The notes under the pieces are model-generated. The model did no database searches. It saw only the letters and a list, made by a program, of their open reading frames with translations, and was not told the origin of the DNA. A stretch of DNA of 64,000 bases from Chroococcus sp. CMT-3BRIN-NPC107 (GTDB lineage Bacteria > Cyanobacteriota > Cyanobacteriia > Cyanobacteriales > Chroococcidiopsidaceae), in the NCBI GenBank assembly GCA_019359635.1, contig JAHHGY010000003.1, positions 1-64,000 on the forward strand, in the 5' to 3' direction. The translations under genes and the position numbers were made by a program. Numbering within the stretch: position 1 is the first letter of the stretch; every line of letters begins with the position of its first letter. This document shows positions 8,804-17,402 of this stretch, piece by piece.

Positions 8804-10747
8804 ATGCTTAAGCAGGGTTTCGACATCTATCAATCAAAAAAATCTAATGCCAGTAATTTACCTTTACGGGCAATACTAACAGCAACTTTACTTGTGGGCA
8901 GTGGAGCAATCTTACTTAAGACTAATGCGATCGCATCTCCCATTGCTCAAATTGTAGTCCCCACTGTACCGAACTCTACACCGTCGCCGACACCAACGCC
9001 GACAATTACGCCAACTCCAGTAGTTGTTCCTACAGCTACACCAACACCAATCCCTACACCAGTAGTTGTTCCTACGCCTACACCAAGCCCTACACCCACA
9101 CCAACACCGACAATTACGCCAACTCCAGTAGTTGTTCCTACGCCTACACCAAGCCCTACACCCACACCAACACCGACAATTACGCCAACTCCAGTAGTTG
9201 TTCCTACGCCTACACCTACACCAACTCCTACAGTCGTACCATCGCCTAACACCAACCAAGTCCCCACAAGTGGTTCGGTTATTTATGTAGATCCGGTAAA
9301 TGGTGCAGAGAACGGAACGGGTAACGCCCAAGCGCCTTACAAAACGATTTCCTCGGCTCTCAACTTGGCACAATCAGGAACAGTAGTTCAACTAGCGCCA
9401 GGAATTTATAGTGCAACTACAGGTGAAGTTTTCCCCCTGACTATCAAATCTGGCGTAACTTTGAGGGGCGATGAGTCTACCAAAGGTCAAACTAGAGTAA
9501 TTCTTGGTAGCGGTAATTACGTTAGCCAAACTTTTGCTCGTCAAAACGTGACAATTCGTGCTGAATCTGGTAGTACAGTTTTAGGAGTTACCATTGCTAA
9601 TCCTAGCAGTCGGGGTACGGGTTTATGGATTGAATCAACTAATCCTACTGTTAGAAATAACACTTTTACTATTAACAACCGCGATGGCATTTTTCTGAGT
9701 GGAAATGCTAACCCCACTATTGAAAATAATGTTTTTACCCAAAATAGCGGTAATGGTATTTCTGTAGCTAAAACTGCAAGCGGTCAAATTCGCAATAATC
9801 TATTTTTAGATACTGGTTTTGGTTTAGCTATTGGCGGTAGTTCTACGCCTACAGTCACCGGAAATCAACTTTACCAAAATCGAGCCGGGCTATTTATTTC
9901 TGATTCCGCTCGTCCTACATTACGTGGTAATTTCATTGAAAATAGCAAACAAGATGGTGTGGTAATTACCGCCAGCGCTCAACCGGATTTAGGTACAGCC
10001 GAAAATCCGGGGAATAATCTTATTCGCAATAATACTCGGTACGATGTCTACAATTCAACGCGCAGTAATACAGTTACGGCGGCGGGTAATGATATCGAGC
10101 TAGAAAAAATTTCTGGTGATGTAACTTTTGTTGCTGCTACAGTCAATCGTCCGGCAATTAGGCAAGGTACGTTCCGCGATATTCAGGGTTATTGGGCGCA
10201 ACCTTATATTGAAGCTTTAATTGCTAAAAATGTAATTGCTGGTTTTCCTGATGGCTCCTTTAAGCCTACAGACCCCGTGACTCGCGCTCAATTTGCAACT
10301 ATTTTGAGTAAAGCTTTTGCGCCCCCATCGCAGCGAGAAGCCCAAGAATTTAAAGATGTCAAGCAAGATTTTTGGGCATACGGGGCGATTCAAACAGCTT
10401 ACCGAGGCGGTTTTGTGGCGGGGTATCCGGGTGGATTATTTCAACCCCAGCAGGCAATTCCTAGAGTACAGTCGCTCGTTTCTTTGGCTAATGGTTTGGG
10501 TTTGAAGTCAGATAATCCTAATGTTTTAACAACTTACGCTGATGCTGCTCAAATTCCTAACTATGCAACAGATCCAGTATCAGCAGCAACACTAAGGCAA
10601 TTAGTTGTCAACTATCCTATCCCTGGGCAGTTGAATCCTAACCGCGATGCTACGAGGGCAGAGGTTGCAGCCTTTGTTTATCAAGCTTTGGTAAATACTG
10701 GACGCGCTCAGGCGATCGCATCTCCTTACGTTGTCAGAATTCCTTAA
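8804..10747 (+). CDS. Exported surface protein: Pro/Thr repeats, DUF1565 parallel beta-helix, SLH domains
   Basis: The 647-residue product has an N-terminal membrane/signal segment ([20 protein letters not shown], residues 20-39). A Pro/Thr-rich linker of repeated VVVPTPTP units covers about 50-150. A DUF1565/NosD-like right-handed beta-helix starts with [14 protein letters not shown] and has many short N-x-FTxN type rungs (about 160-440). The C-terminal part has S-layer-homology repeats ([36 protein letters not shown]). SLH domains bind secondary cell-wall polymer or, in cyanobacteria, anchor proteins between peptidoglycan and outer membrane. A cell-envelope, possibly carbohydrate-related role follows; no enzyme activity can be assigned. 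Its end is followed by a good terminator. Confidence 0.88.
   Translation: MLKQGFDIYQSKKSNASNLPLRAILTATLLVGSGAILLKTNAIASPIAQIVVPTVPNSTPSPTPTPTITPTPVVVPTATPTPIPTPVVVPTPTPSPTPTPTPTITPTPVVVPTPTPSPTPTPTPTITPTPVVVPTPTPTPTPTVVPSPNTNQVPTSGSVIYVDPVNGAENGTGNAQAPYKTISSALNLAQSGTVVQLAPGIYSATTGEVFPLTIKSGVTLRGDESTKGQTRVILGSGNYVSQTFARQNVTIRAESGSTVLGVTIANPSSRGTGLWIESTNPTVRNNTFTINNRDGIFLSGNANPTIENNVFTQNSGNGISVAKTASGQIRNNLFLDTGFGLAIGGSSTPTVTGNQLYQNRAGLFISDSARPTLRGNFIENSKQDGVVITASAQPDLGTAENPGNNLIRNNTRYDVYNSTRSNTVTAAGNDIELEKISGDVTFVAATVNRPAIRQGTFRDIQGYWAQPYIEALIAKNVIAGFPDGSFKPTDPVTRAQFATILSKAFAPPSQREAQEFKDVKQDFWAYGAIQTAYRGGFVAGYPGGLFQPQQAIPRVQSLVSLANGLGLKSDNPNVLTTYADAAQIPNYATDPVSAATLRQLVVNYPIPGQLNPNRDATRAEVAAFVYQALVNTGRAQAIASPYVVRIP
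9062..9193 (+). repeat. Two exact 66-bp tandem repeats encoding a 22-residue Pro/Thr unit
   Basis: Positions 9062-9127 and 9128-9193 are identical over 66 bases and encode [20 protein letters not shown] plus TP. Diverged partial copies flank them (upstream from about 8974, downstream to about 9249). The perfect identity of the copies, including third positions, points to recent slippage or unequal exchange. Confidence 0.95.
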
Positions 10748-10760
10748 TCTATAAAAAACA

Positions 10761-10800
10761 CGCCAGAGACTCCAATTAGATACTCTGGCGTTTTAAATTT
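10761..10800 (+). terminator. Rho-independent terminator after the SLH protein gene
   Basis: CGCCAGAG (10761-10768) pairs with CTCTGGCG (10783-10790); the right arm is followed by TTTTAAATTTTTTT, and the left arm is preceded by AAAAAACA, so it could act in both directions. It begins 13 bases after the stop codon of the gene ending at 10747. Confidence 0.8.
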
Positions 10801-11005
10801 TTTATCGACTGGGTCTTTTATATAGTTGACCCGATTTTGATAAGTTGCTTTTATTTTCAGGGTTTTTAATTTGCTCACCCCGGTTCAATTAATATGGATT
10901 ATTACAGCATCTACCAAGATAGGTAAATTCCGTAATAATTTCTTTAGTTTCTTGAGCCATTTATTAATGAGCGCCAGTAAAATTACGCAATCAAGGTAAT
11001 GTTTA

Positions 11006-11281
11006 CTACTTAGAACGTTTTGACGATTCTTTATCCCAGCGAAATAGCAGAATCATTAAAGCAACAACGCCTATTTGTAAAGCGAGGTTAGAAAACGGTG
11101 CATCAGCATCAATTCCTGCGGCTATTTGCGCTAAAAATATTAGTGCGCCCACAAAGCCGGAAGCACCAAAAGCAATATAAATAAACCTTCTTAGTCCCCG
11201 ATAAGGTGCGGCAGCTTCAGCTTTTAGGCGATCGTATTGTTCGGATGTAAAACGTTTATCTTGAGGTGGTTTGACCATCAT
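11006..11281 (-). CDS. DUF3493 family membrane protein
   Basis: A 91-residue protein with a conserved N-terminal FTSEQYDRLKAEAAAPYRGL, which is the hallmark of DUF3493. Two hydrophobic segments follow (FIYIAFGASGFVGALIFLAQ and LALQIGVVALMILLF) and a charged tail RWDKESSKRSK. The same domain occurs in the plant/algal LPA1/REP27 proteins that help photosystem II assembly, so a thylakoid assembly role is conceivable, but for the short cyanobacterial form this is inference. Divergently oriented relative to tRNA-Thr immediately upstream. Confidence 0.8.
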   Translation of the reverse strand: MMVKPPQDKRFTSEQYDRLKAEAAAPYRGLRRFIYIAFGASGFVGALIFLAQIAAGIDADAPFSNLALQIGVVALMILLFRWDKESSKRSK

Positions 11282-11312
11282 GCTTTAAAAATGATATCCT
11301 AGCAAATTGTGT

Positions 11313-11384
11313 GCCGATGTGGCTCAGTGGTAGAGTAGTTGATTCGTAATCAATTGGTCGCGGGTTCAAATCCCGCCATCGGCT
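11313..11384 (+). tRNA. trnT-CGU: tRNA-Thr (anticodon CGT)
   Basis: A complete cloverleaf can be drawn. Acceptor arm GCCGATG pairs with CATCGGC, the D arm contains AGTGGTAGAG, and anticodon stem GTTGA/TCAAT holds loop TTCGTAA with anticodon CGT at 11345-11347. The T arm is GCGGG-TTCAAAT-CCCGC and the discriminator base is T. It reads codon ACG. CCA is not encoded. Confidence 0.93.
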
Positions 11385-11475
11385 TAAAACAACACCATTT
11401 TTAGAAACCGTAAACACTGGCGATCGCCAGGTCGTAATTTCATTCATATTTTTATCAGCAACGCCAAAGATTTTT

Positions 11476-11673
11476 ATGGCAAGTCAAACTTTATTTATTG
11501 TTAAATTACTAACCCTCTCGACAGTGCTATCAGTGGCGATCAAATACATTGCTCCTAGTTTCGCTATTTTACCAACCCCTACTAATGCACTAATAGCAGT
11601 GTTGTTGCCCACAATTGTCATGGCGCTCGCCTTTTTAGGTCGTTATGCAATGATGAACCAGCAAAAAAACTAA
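11476..11673 (+). CDS. Small hydrophobic conserved protein
   Basis: A 65-residue protein with two predicted membrane helices (TLFIVKLLTLSTVLSVAIKY and ALIAVLLPTIVMALAFLGRY) separated by a Pro-rich turn ILPTPTN, and a short polar C terminus. I recognise the pattern from cyanobacterial genomes but cannot attach a function. There is no strong Shine-Dalgarno sequence, which is common in cyanobacteria. Same strand as the tRNA-Thr upstream and the AI-2E permease downstream. Confidence 0.65.
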   Translation: MASQTLFIVKLLTLSTVLSVAIKYIAPSFAILPTPTNALIAVLLPTIVMALAFLGRYAMMNQQKN

Positions 11674-11769
11674 TTAACATCCTTGCGAATCTAGGCGAAA
11701 TCACCATAATCCGCTAATCTAGCTGCATTGAGATAATAAATACAATTTTTTGCCAGGAGTTATAGCAGA

Positions 11770-12924
11770 GTGAATATCGGTCAATGGATCGGTTTAATTG
11801 CCCTAGTTATTTCGTTGTATATACTGTGGCAGATTCGTCAACTGCTTTTATTAGTATTTACCGCGATCGTGATAGCTACAGCTTTAAACAGACTAGCTCG
11901 GCGATTGCAAAAATCGGGTATATCGCGCGGTTTTGCAATTTTGTTATCTGTAGGAATTTTGCTGACTATATTAACAGGCTTCTTTTGGCTAATTGTGCCA
12001 GCTTTTACTGGGCAATTTCAACAATTAGCAGAGTTGTTTCCTAAAGGTTTAGCTAGGTCAGAATTTTGGGTGGCTCAACTTGAAAGGTTTGTACCTCCGC
12101 AACTTACTCCTTATTTGCCGGATGTTGATGGATTGATTAACCAAGTTCAACCGTTAGCAAATCAGCTTTTTCAAAGATTTTTTACTTTCTTTTCTAGCTC
12201 TTTTGGGTTTGTGATCGACTTTCTGCTAGTTTTAATTTTGACTTTGATGTTCATTAGCGATCCGCAACCATACCGTAAAGCGTTTATTTGCTTGTTTCCA
12301 TCTTTTTATCGGCGACGGGTAAATGTAATTCTAGACCGTTGTGAAAAAGCCCTGCGCGGCTGGCTAATTGGGATTTTGTTTAATATGTTTGTCATCGCTT
12401 CTTTAAGCGGCATTGGTTTGTTACTTTTGGGCATTCCCTTACCTTTAGCTCAAGCAGCGTTAGCAGGAATTTTGACCTTTATCCCGAATGTGGGGCCAGT
12501 TTTGAGCGTGATTCCACCTATGGCGATCGCTCTATTAGATGCACCTTGGAAATCCTTGGCAGTATTAGGGCTGTACGTAGGCATTCAGCAGCTAGAAACT
12601 AATGTTCTAACTCCCTATGTCATGGCGCAACAAGTATCTCTCTTGCCTGCCATAACGTTACTCTCTCAAGTATTTTTTGCAACTTTTTTTGGGTTTTTGG
12701 GTTTACTATTAGCGCTGCCCTTAACGGTAGTTGCTCAAGTATGGATTCAAGAAGTATTAATTACCGACATACTAGACAAATGGGGTGACGATAAAGAAGA
12801 CATGGAAACTCAAGCAAGTTTTAGCAATGTAGAACCACCCAACACCCAAGAAACGCAGGTACAACAAACAATCGTTGTTCAAAAAACTACACCCCTGGAA
12901 AAAGGCAACGAAGATAAAACCTGA
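11770..12924 (+). CDS. AI-2E family transporter (PerM/YdiK-like permease)
   Basis: A 384-residue membrane protein starting with GTG (AGGAG about ten bases upstream). It has the family layout: paired helices at the N terminus, a soluble loop with GQFQQLAELFPKGL, then a C-terminal helix cluster with the conserved GILTFIPNVGPVLSVIPPM and the last long hydrophobic stretch FATFFGFLGLLLALPLTVVA. Family members export autoinducer-2 or act as sodium/proton antiporters; which applies here is unknown. The last 50 residues are a polar Gln/Thr-rich tail. The next gene starts 4 bases after its stop, suggesting translational coupling. Confidence 0.87.
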   Translation: MNIGQWIGLIALVISLYILWQIRQLLLLVFTAIVIATALNRLARRLQKSGISRGFAILLSVGILLTILTGFFWLIVPAFTGQFQQLAELFPKGLARSEFWVAQLERFVPPQLTPYLPDVDGLINQVQPLANQLFQRFFTFFSSSFGFVIDFLLVLILTLMFISDPQPYRKAFICLFPSFYRRRVNVILDRCEKALRGWLIGILFNMFVIASLSGIGLLLLGIPLPLAQAALAGILTFIPNVGPVLSVIPPMAIALLDAPWKSLAVLGLYVGIQQLETNVLTPYVMAQQVSLLPAITLLSQVFFATFFGFLGLLLALPLTVVAQVWIQEVLITDILDKWGDDKEDMETQASFSNVEPPNTQETQVQQTIVVQKTTPLEKGNEDKT

Positions 12925-12928
12925 ATCT

Positions 12929-14098
12929 ATGAGAACGATCGCCGAAATAAACGATAAAATTAGCCATTGCAGTGCAGTGGTATGGACAGTAGAAGAATTA
13001 AAAGCAAAAGTAGCCGAGTCTAGTGTTGCTCAAGTAGCAAAAGTTGTAGATGTTATTACTACAGGCACTTTTGAGCCGATGGAATCTTCCGGCGCAATTA
13101 TTAATTTGGGACATACCGACCCACCAATTAAAATTCGGCGCTGTTGGATAGACAACGTACCAGTTTACTCAGGCTTTGGAGCCGTAGACTTGTATTTGGG
13201 CGCTACTCAAGCAATGGAAGCAGTAGATGGCGAGGAATTGCGCGATCGCGGCGGCGGTCATGTAATTGCTGACTTGATTGCTGGCTTACCCGTACAAGTA
13301 AGAGCTTTAGGACAGGTGACAGATTGCTATCCCCGTGCATCCTTTGAAACTACGATTACCCGTGAAACTATTAACCAGTTTTACTTATTTAATCCGCGCA
13401 ATCTATACCAAAATTTTATCGTCGGCGTAAATGGTGGCGATCGCCCTCTATTTACTTATTTGGGCCCGTTGCAACCGCGTTTGAGTAATGCCGTTTACTC
13501 CAATCCGGGGGCAATTTCGCCTTTGCTTAACGATCCAGATTTGCAATTAATCGGCATTGGCACAAAAATCTTTTTAGGTGGCGGTGTTGGTTACGTTGCT
13601 TGGGAAGGTACGCAGCATTTTCCTTTACAAAAACGCCTCCCTAATCGCACGCCTGTTGGCCCTGCCGCTACCTTAGCTTTGATTGGCGATGCCAAACAGA
13701 TGAGCAACCGTTGGGTACGCGGCTGTTATTTCAAAAGTTACGGGCCTTCATTAATGCTAGGGGTAGGCATTCCGTTACCTGTATTAAATGAAGAAGTAGT
13801 TGCTCATTGCGCCGTACAAGACAAAGATTTGGTAGCGCCGATTGTAGACTTTTCTATTCCCCGGCGCGTCCGTCCTACTTTTGGGCTAATCAGCTATGCC
13901 CAGCTAAAATCTGGGCGAATTACACTCGACGGCAAAGTTGTACGTACGGCTCCGCTTGCTAGTATCTTTCTTTCGCGCCAAGTAGCTCAAGAATTAAAGC
14001 GATGGATTGAAGCGGGGCAATTTACCCTCACCGAAGCCGTAGCGCCCATCACGAACGATCGCACTTTTTTACCCCAAGATCGCTGGACGGAGTTTTAG
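12929..14098 (+). CDS. Homocysteine biosynthesis protein (HcyBio/DUF39 domain)
   Basis: A 389-residue single-domain protein of the HcyBio family, with conserved segments VVDVITTGTFEPMESSGAII, the Gly-rich IGTKIFLGGGVGYVAWEGTQ, and RWVRGCYFKSYGPSLMLGVG containing a conserved Cys. In methanogens and Desulfovibrio, DUF39 proteins make homocysteine from aspartate semialdehyde using a reduced sulfur donor, usually with a ferredoxin-domain or CBS-domain partner. No such partner domain is fused or adjacent here. The ATG at 12929 is chosen because it follows the previous stop by 4 bases and fits the family; the longer in-frame start at 12875 would lie inside the permease gene. The cyanobacterial role is inferred from family only. 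Confidence 0.82.
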   Translation: MRTIAEINDKISHCSAVVWTVEELKAKVAESSVAQVAKVVDVITTGTFEPMESSGAIINLGHTDPPIKIRRCWIDNVPVYSGFGAVDLYLGATQAMEAVDGEELRDRGGGHVIADLIAGLPVQVRALGQVTDCYPRASFETTITRETINQFYLFNPRNLYQNFIVGVNGGDRPLFTYLGPLQPRLSNAVYSNPGAISPLLNDPDLQLIGIGTKIFLGGGVGYVAWEGTQHFPLQKRLPNRTPVGPAATLALIGDAKQMSNRWVRGCYFKSYGPSLMLGVGIPLPVLNEEVVAHCAVQDKDLVAPIVDFSIPRRVRPTFGLISYAQLKSGRITLDGKVVRTAPLASIFLSRQVAQELKRWIEAGQFTLTEAVAPITNDRTFLPQDRWTEF

Positions 14099-14106
14099 GA
14101 GTGTCT

Positions 14107-14994
14107 TTACTGCGGTGGATTCTGGCGCTTAATGGGCTTGGGTGTAGGCGACCTGGCAGGTTGTTTAATCGGGGGCGCAACGTTTGATTTACGTACAGGT
14201 TGCGGGGGCGCAAAAGTGCGTCCTGTGCCGCCACTCGGAGCATTGTAAGGCTTCTTTTTCAGTTTTGGTTTCGATGGCAAAGCCGCGATCGCTTCTCCTT
14301 TACCTAATACTAAAGTTTCAGCTTGCCTTTGAACTTGCAAATCCCAAAACTGTCCTACAGCTTTAGTTGCCAAATCTCCAAAAATTTTGAGCTTAAAATA
14401 TTTAGGTTTATCTGTTTCGGTGCGGGCAACTTGCCTAATTTTGACAATAAAATGTCCTTCCGCCGTAGATTGGTAAACGATTTCTCCGCGCACCGAAAAA
14501 TAGTTATCAACTACTTCTGGCATTAAAGAGTTATCTTGGGAAGTTTTTTCTGGCGTAGGGCGATCGCTTTGGGGTTGTGGAGTTAGTTTTTCTGGCTCCC
14601 ATACTCCTACAATTTGCAGATGGAGGTTATCTTCTTTTTGTCCAGTACGAGGATAAACTACCCATAAATGTTCTTGGGCTAAATCTATATGATTTTTGAG
14701 CAAACTAATAATTCGCCCTAATAAAACTGCACTAACAGTTGTTTCATCTTCAGTTAAGAGCGTACCTTGAGTAAATTGGTCATCACTTGCAATGTAACGA
14801 CCGCGTACTAAGCCAATAGCTCGGTACTGCATCGGTTCGCTAGGGGGCGGAATTGGTTGCAGCCGTTGCCAATCTAACTCTTTGGCATCAATAGAAGCAC
14901 CAGAAGATGTATTTTGAGCCTCTATTGCCTGCATATTTGTTTGCTGTTGGTTTGAAACAGAATTTGATTCGGACGAATTGATAGAGGAATTCAT
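14107..14994 (-). CDS. Conserved hypothetical cyanobacterial protein
   Basis: I do not recognise a functional family. The 295-residue product has a polar Asn/Gln/Ser-rich N terminus, a central globular region (MQYRAIGLVRGRYIASDDQF, LLGRIISLLKNHIDL, LWVVYPRT, YFSVRGEIVYQSTAEGHFIV) and a basic Pro-rich disordered C-terminal tail rich in Lys and Arg (about 245-295). The tail suggests nucleic-acid or polyanion binding. AAGGAG is 6 bases upstream of the start. It ends 8 bases from the convergent HcyBio gene. Confidence 0.75.
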   Translation of the reverse strand: MNSSINSSESNSVSNQQQTNMQAIEAQNTSSGASIDAKELDWQRLQPIPPPSEPMQYRAIGLVRGRYIASDDQFTQGTLLTEDETTVSAVLLGRIISLLKNHIDLAQEHLWVVYPRTGQKEDNLHLQIVGVWEPEKLTPQPQSDRPTPEKTSQDNSLMPEVVDNYFSVRGEIVYQSTAEGHFIVKIRQVARTETDKPKYFKLKIFGDLATKAVGQFWDLQVQRQAETLVLGKGEAIAALPSKPKLKKKPYNAPSGGTGRTFAPPQPVRKSNVAPPIKQPARSPTPKPIKRQNPPQ

Positions 14995-15388
14995 AAAACT
15001 CCTTGCGGCGGAGACTTATCCTTTTTTAGGATTTGCGGGTGGGGTATTACACTTTAACTAGAAATTGGGATAAGTTAAAGGAATAAGCTAATCCTTTGCC
15101 CTTTTTCGGTTAACTCTTACTCAGCCTATAACATAAAGGCAATTTTGCTATAGTTATACTCATTTCCAGCAATCGAGCGCTAGTACCAAGCATAGCTTAA
15201 GCTTTCAATTGCAAAACATAGTGTGGGCAGCATAGCACAGCTACAGGGTTCGATGGTTGTATTTATCTAACAAAATCTCATTAGCACTAAATGCTAAGTT
15301 TTATGGAGAAAAGCTTTGCTCCTTTGCTTGTTGTGGGCAAATCATTCTATTTTGATCGAGGATAATACTATTCATTCAAGGCAGTTTT
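14995..15388. other. 394-bp intergenic region with divergent promoters
   Basis: No open reading frame or tRNA is visible. It must hold the promoters of the two divergent genes at its ends. A small palindrome (TCCTTTTTTAGGA, 15019-15031) is near the left gene, and an AT-rich stretch with TTGCTATAGTTATACT near 15145-15160 could be a promoter for the right gene. Nothing else is recognised. Confidence 0.4.
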
Positions 15389-16378
15389 GTGTCTCAAAAG
15401 AGCAATCGCTGGTTAATTAATATTGTGTTGGTGGTGGCAGCTATTGCTTTGGTTGGAGCTTCGATGCTGCCGCTATTGACAAGTACCATTGAGCAAAGCC
15501 AGCCACCTATAGCAACACCTCTACCCTCTGGGCAAAATGCGATCGCCGCTCAAAAATCGCAACTAGAAAACCAAGTGCGGGGTTTTGAGTTGGTTTTGCA
15601 GCGCGAACCAGAAAACCAAACGGCTTTACAAGGCTTAGTTGATGCCAAAATAAAATTAGGAGATATTCAAGGGGCAATTCCATTTATTGAAAAATTGGCA
15701 GCTTTAAACTCTACCCAACCCCAATATACGCTGCTCCTTGCCCAAGCAAAGATCAGAACAGGCGATATTGAAGGCGGTCAAAATGCCTATCGTTCAATTT
15801 TGAAAACTAAACCCGGCGATAATCTAGCCTTGCAAGGGTTAGTGCTAACTTTATTGCAGCAACAACGCCCCGATGAAGCTATTAGCTTGTTGCAAGACAC
15901 GTTGAAAGATGCAAAAGCTGGAAGTGTAGATGTAACTGCCGTACAGTTGCTTTTAGGGGAAGTTTACGCCAACCAAAAACGCTACGATGAGGCGATCGCT
16001 ACCTACGATCGGGCGATCACGGCAAATCAACAAGATGTCCGCCCTTTTTTAGCTAAAGGTAGCGTCTTAGCCGTGCAAAAACGTTACGATGAAGCGATTT
16101 CTCTTTACGATCGCGCTATTGGTGTCGATAGCAAAGATTTTCGTCCGGTACTAGCCAAAGCCAGCGTATTAAAAGAGCAAGGCAAAAACGATCTTGCAAA
16201 ACCATTATTTGAAACTGCAACTTCTTTAGCACCGCCGGAATACAAGCCGCAAATTCAACAACTCGCTCAAGCAAGTCCTTCCCCTGCACCAACTAACACG
16301 CCTACACCTACTGCATCCCCTTCACCAAATAACACATCTACAACTACACCCTCAACGTCGCCGACTAAAACACCGTAA
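15389..16378 (+). CDS. Membrane-anchored tetratricopeptide repeat protein
   Basis: A 329-residue protein with a GTG start, a short polar N terminus and one membrane/signal segment (WLINIVLVVAAIALVGASML). Several TPR units follow between about 60 and 275, for example ANQKRYDEAIATYDRAITAN and VQKRYDEAISLYDRAIGVDS. The C-terminal 40 residues are a disordered Pro/Thr/Ser tail. TPR proteins are protein-interaction scaffolds, and cyanobacterial ones often serve photosystem assembly, but no partner is indicated by the neighbours. It is convergent with the manganese exporter gene. Confidence 0.85.
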   Translation: MSQKSNRWLINIVLVVAAIALVGASMLPLLTSTIEQSQPPIATPLPSGQNAIAAQKSQLENQVRGFELVLQREPENQTALQGLVDAKIKLGDIQGAIPFIEKLAALNSTQPQYTLLLAQAKIRTGDIEGGQNAYRSILKTKPGDNLALQGLVLTLLQQQRPDEAISLLQDTLKDAKAGSVDVTAVQLLLGEVYANQKRYDEAIATYDRAITANQQDVRPFLAKGSVLAVQKRYDEAISLYDRAIGVDSKDFRPVLAKASVLKEQGKNDLAKPLFETATSLAPPEYKPQIQQLAQASPSPAPTNTPTPTASPSPNNTSTTTPSTSPTKTP

Positions 16379-16407
16379 TTACCTAGGGGCATACTTTTAG
16401 CTATGTC

Positions 16408-17028
16408 CTACATTTTTTCCCATAAACTCAAAACACCAAAGACTAAAAATAAACCGCCACCAGCAAAAGTAAGATTGCGTTCGCTAATTTGCCCAGCCAG
16501 CATTCGTCCGCCAATTACCGCGATTGTAGTACAAATAGCATGACCGATAATTGCGCCAACAGTTACGCCTACAGGGTTATTTGCCGCCGATAGAGCCACT
16601 GTAGCAATTTGAGTGCGATCGCCCCATTCGGCGATAAAAGTTAGGACAAAAGCTTCTAAATAAATTGCTGTAGCTATTTGCTTTTTAGACAATTCTAGTT
16701 CGGCTTTGTCTACGGCGATCGTTGCTTCTTGGACTATTTCTACGTCGCAAGCATTTTTCGGCATTCGACTTGCTGAGTACAATAGCTTAATTCCGAAACC
16801 AATAAATAAAATAATTTCGCCATAATGAACGTATTTAGGAGGTAGCAAGGAAGCAACTTGTCCTACCAAGACAGAAATTATCGTCATTGCGGCTAAAGCA
16901 GCTAATACCCCAGCAAATACTATTCTTCTGGAGTGACGCATAGCTAAAATTACGGCGATAAAAAAGGTTTTATCTCCTAGTTCCGAAACTGTAATTAAAG
17001 ATAAACCTTTGGTAAAAGCAGTTAGCAC
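16408..17028 (-). CDS. mnx: Manganese exporter of the UPF0016 (GDT1/TMEM165/Mnx) family
   Basis: A 206-residue, six-helix membrane protein with the two family motifs E-x-G-D-(K/R)-T: ELGDKTFFIAVILAM near residue 16 and EWGDRTQIATVALS near residue 133. In Synechocystis the Mnx protein of this family moves manganese from cytoplasm to the thylakoid lumen or out of the cytoplasm, preventing Mn toxicity; plant PAM71 is related. The GTG start at 17028 has GGAG about 11 bases upstream. A Mn-sensing yybP-ykoY riboswitch lies in the 5' leader, which strongly supports Mn as the substrate and suggests the gene is switched on when cytoplasmic Mn is high. Confidence 0.92.
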   Translation of the reverse strand: MLTAFTKGLSLITVSELGDKTFFIAVILAMRHSRRIVFAGVLAALAAMTIISVLVGQVASLLPPKYVHYGEIILFIGFGIKLLYSASRMPKNACDVEIVQEATIAVDKAELELSKKQIATAIYLEAFVLTFIAEWGDRTQIATVALSAANNPVGVTVGAIIGHAICTTIAVIGGRMLAGQISERNLTFAGGGLFLVFGVLSLWEKM

Positions 17029-17104
17029 CTTGTGTTAAGCTCCTCAATAGTTACATTGCCTATTTTTTGAGCTTGATAAAAATGCCCGTAGCACTCCACC
17101 AAGC

Positions 17105-17262
17105 CCACACTTTACTGTGAACTAGGTGAAAGTCTCGCTGCCAAATTGCTGAAATTAGTTACTAATTCCTAACTTGTCGTCAGAACCAGGCGGGATTATT
17201 GCCAGTATGTTGATTCCGACGGACTGGCAAAATAATTACCAGTAGCTACTCCCCTTCATTAG
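17105..17262 (-). promoter_or_regulatory. yybP-ykoY manganese riboswitch in the leader of the Mn exporter gene
   Basis: Read on the minus strand, the region begins AAGGGGAGTAGCTACTGG (from about 17256), continues with a long hairpin containing TTTTGCCAGTC...ACTGGCAA, then CTGACGACA, and ends GGCAGCGAGACTTTCACC (to about 17124). GGGGAGTAG and the GAGAC..TTTCACC segment correspond to the two conserved internal loops that build the Mn2+ site in this riboswitch class. About 95 bases separate it from the GTG start, enough for an expression platform. The class activates expression when Mn is abundant. Identification is by motif only; boundaries are approximate. Confidence 0.82.
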
Positions 17263-17402
17263 TTGTCCAAATTATACATTCCTCTCTGCTCAGATTACAA
17301 GCAAGAAGTTGTAATAGAAATTGCTTCCTCCCGAACAAAGAGAGAAATACTGGCTTTTTCAGAGCTTTAGTGAAGCTGTAGGGTGTAAATCAAATAAAAC
17401 GA

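Noticed and set aside
8912-9373. Long minus-strand frames opposite the Pro/Thr repeats (Gly/Val- and Cys/Trp/Arg-rich)
   Set aside because: They are the mirror image of the repetitive codons of the SLH protein gene; composition is an artefact of the repeats and no start signal fits.
11256-11447. 63-codon minus-strand frame over the tRNA-Thr gene
   Set aside because: It runs through the tRNA and overlaps the DUF3493 start; its sequence is the familiar spurious translation of a tRNA complement.
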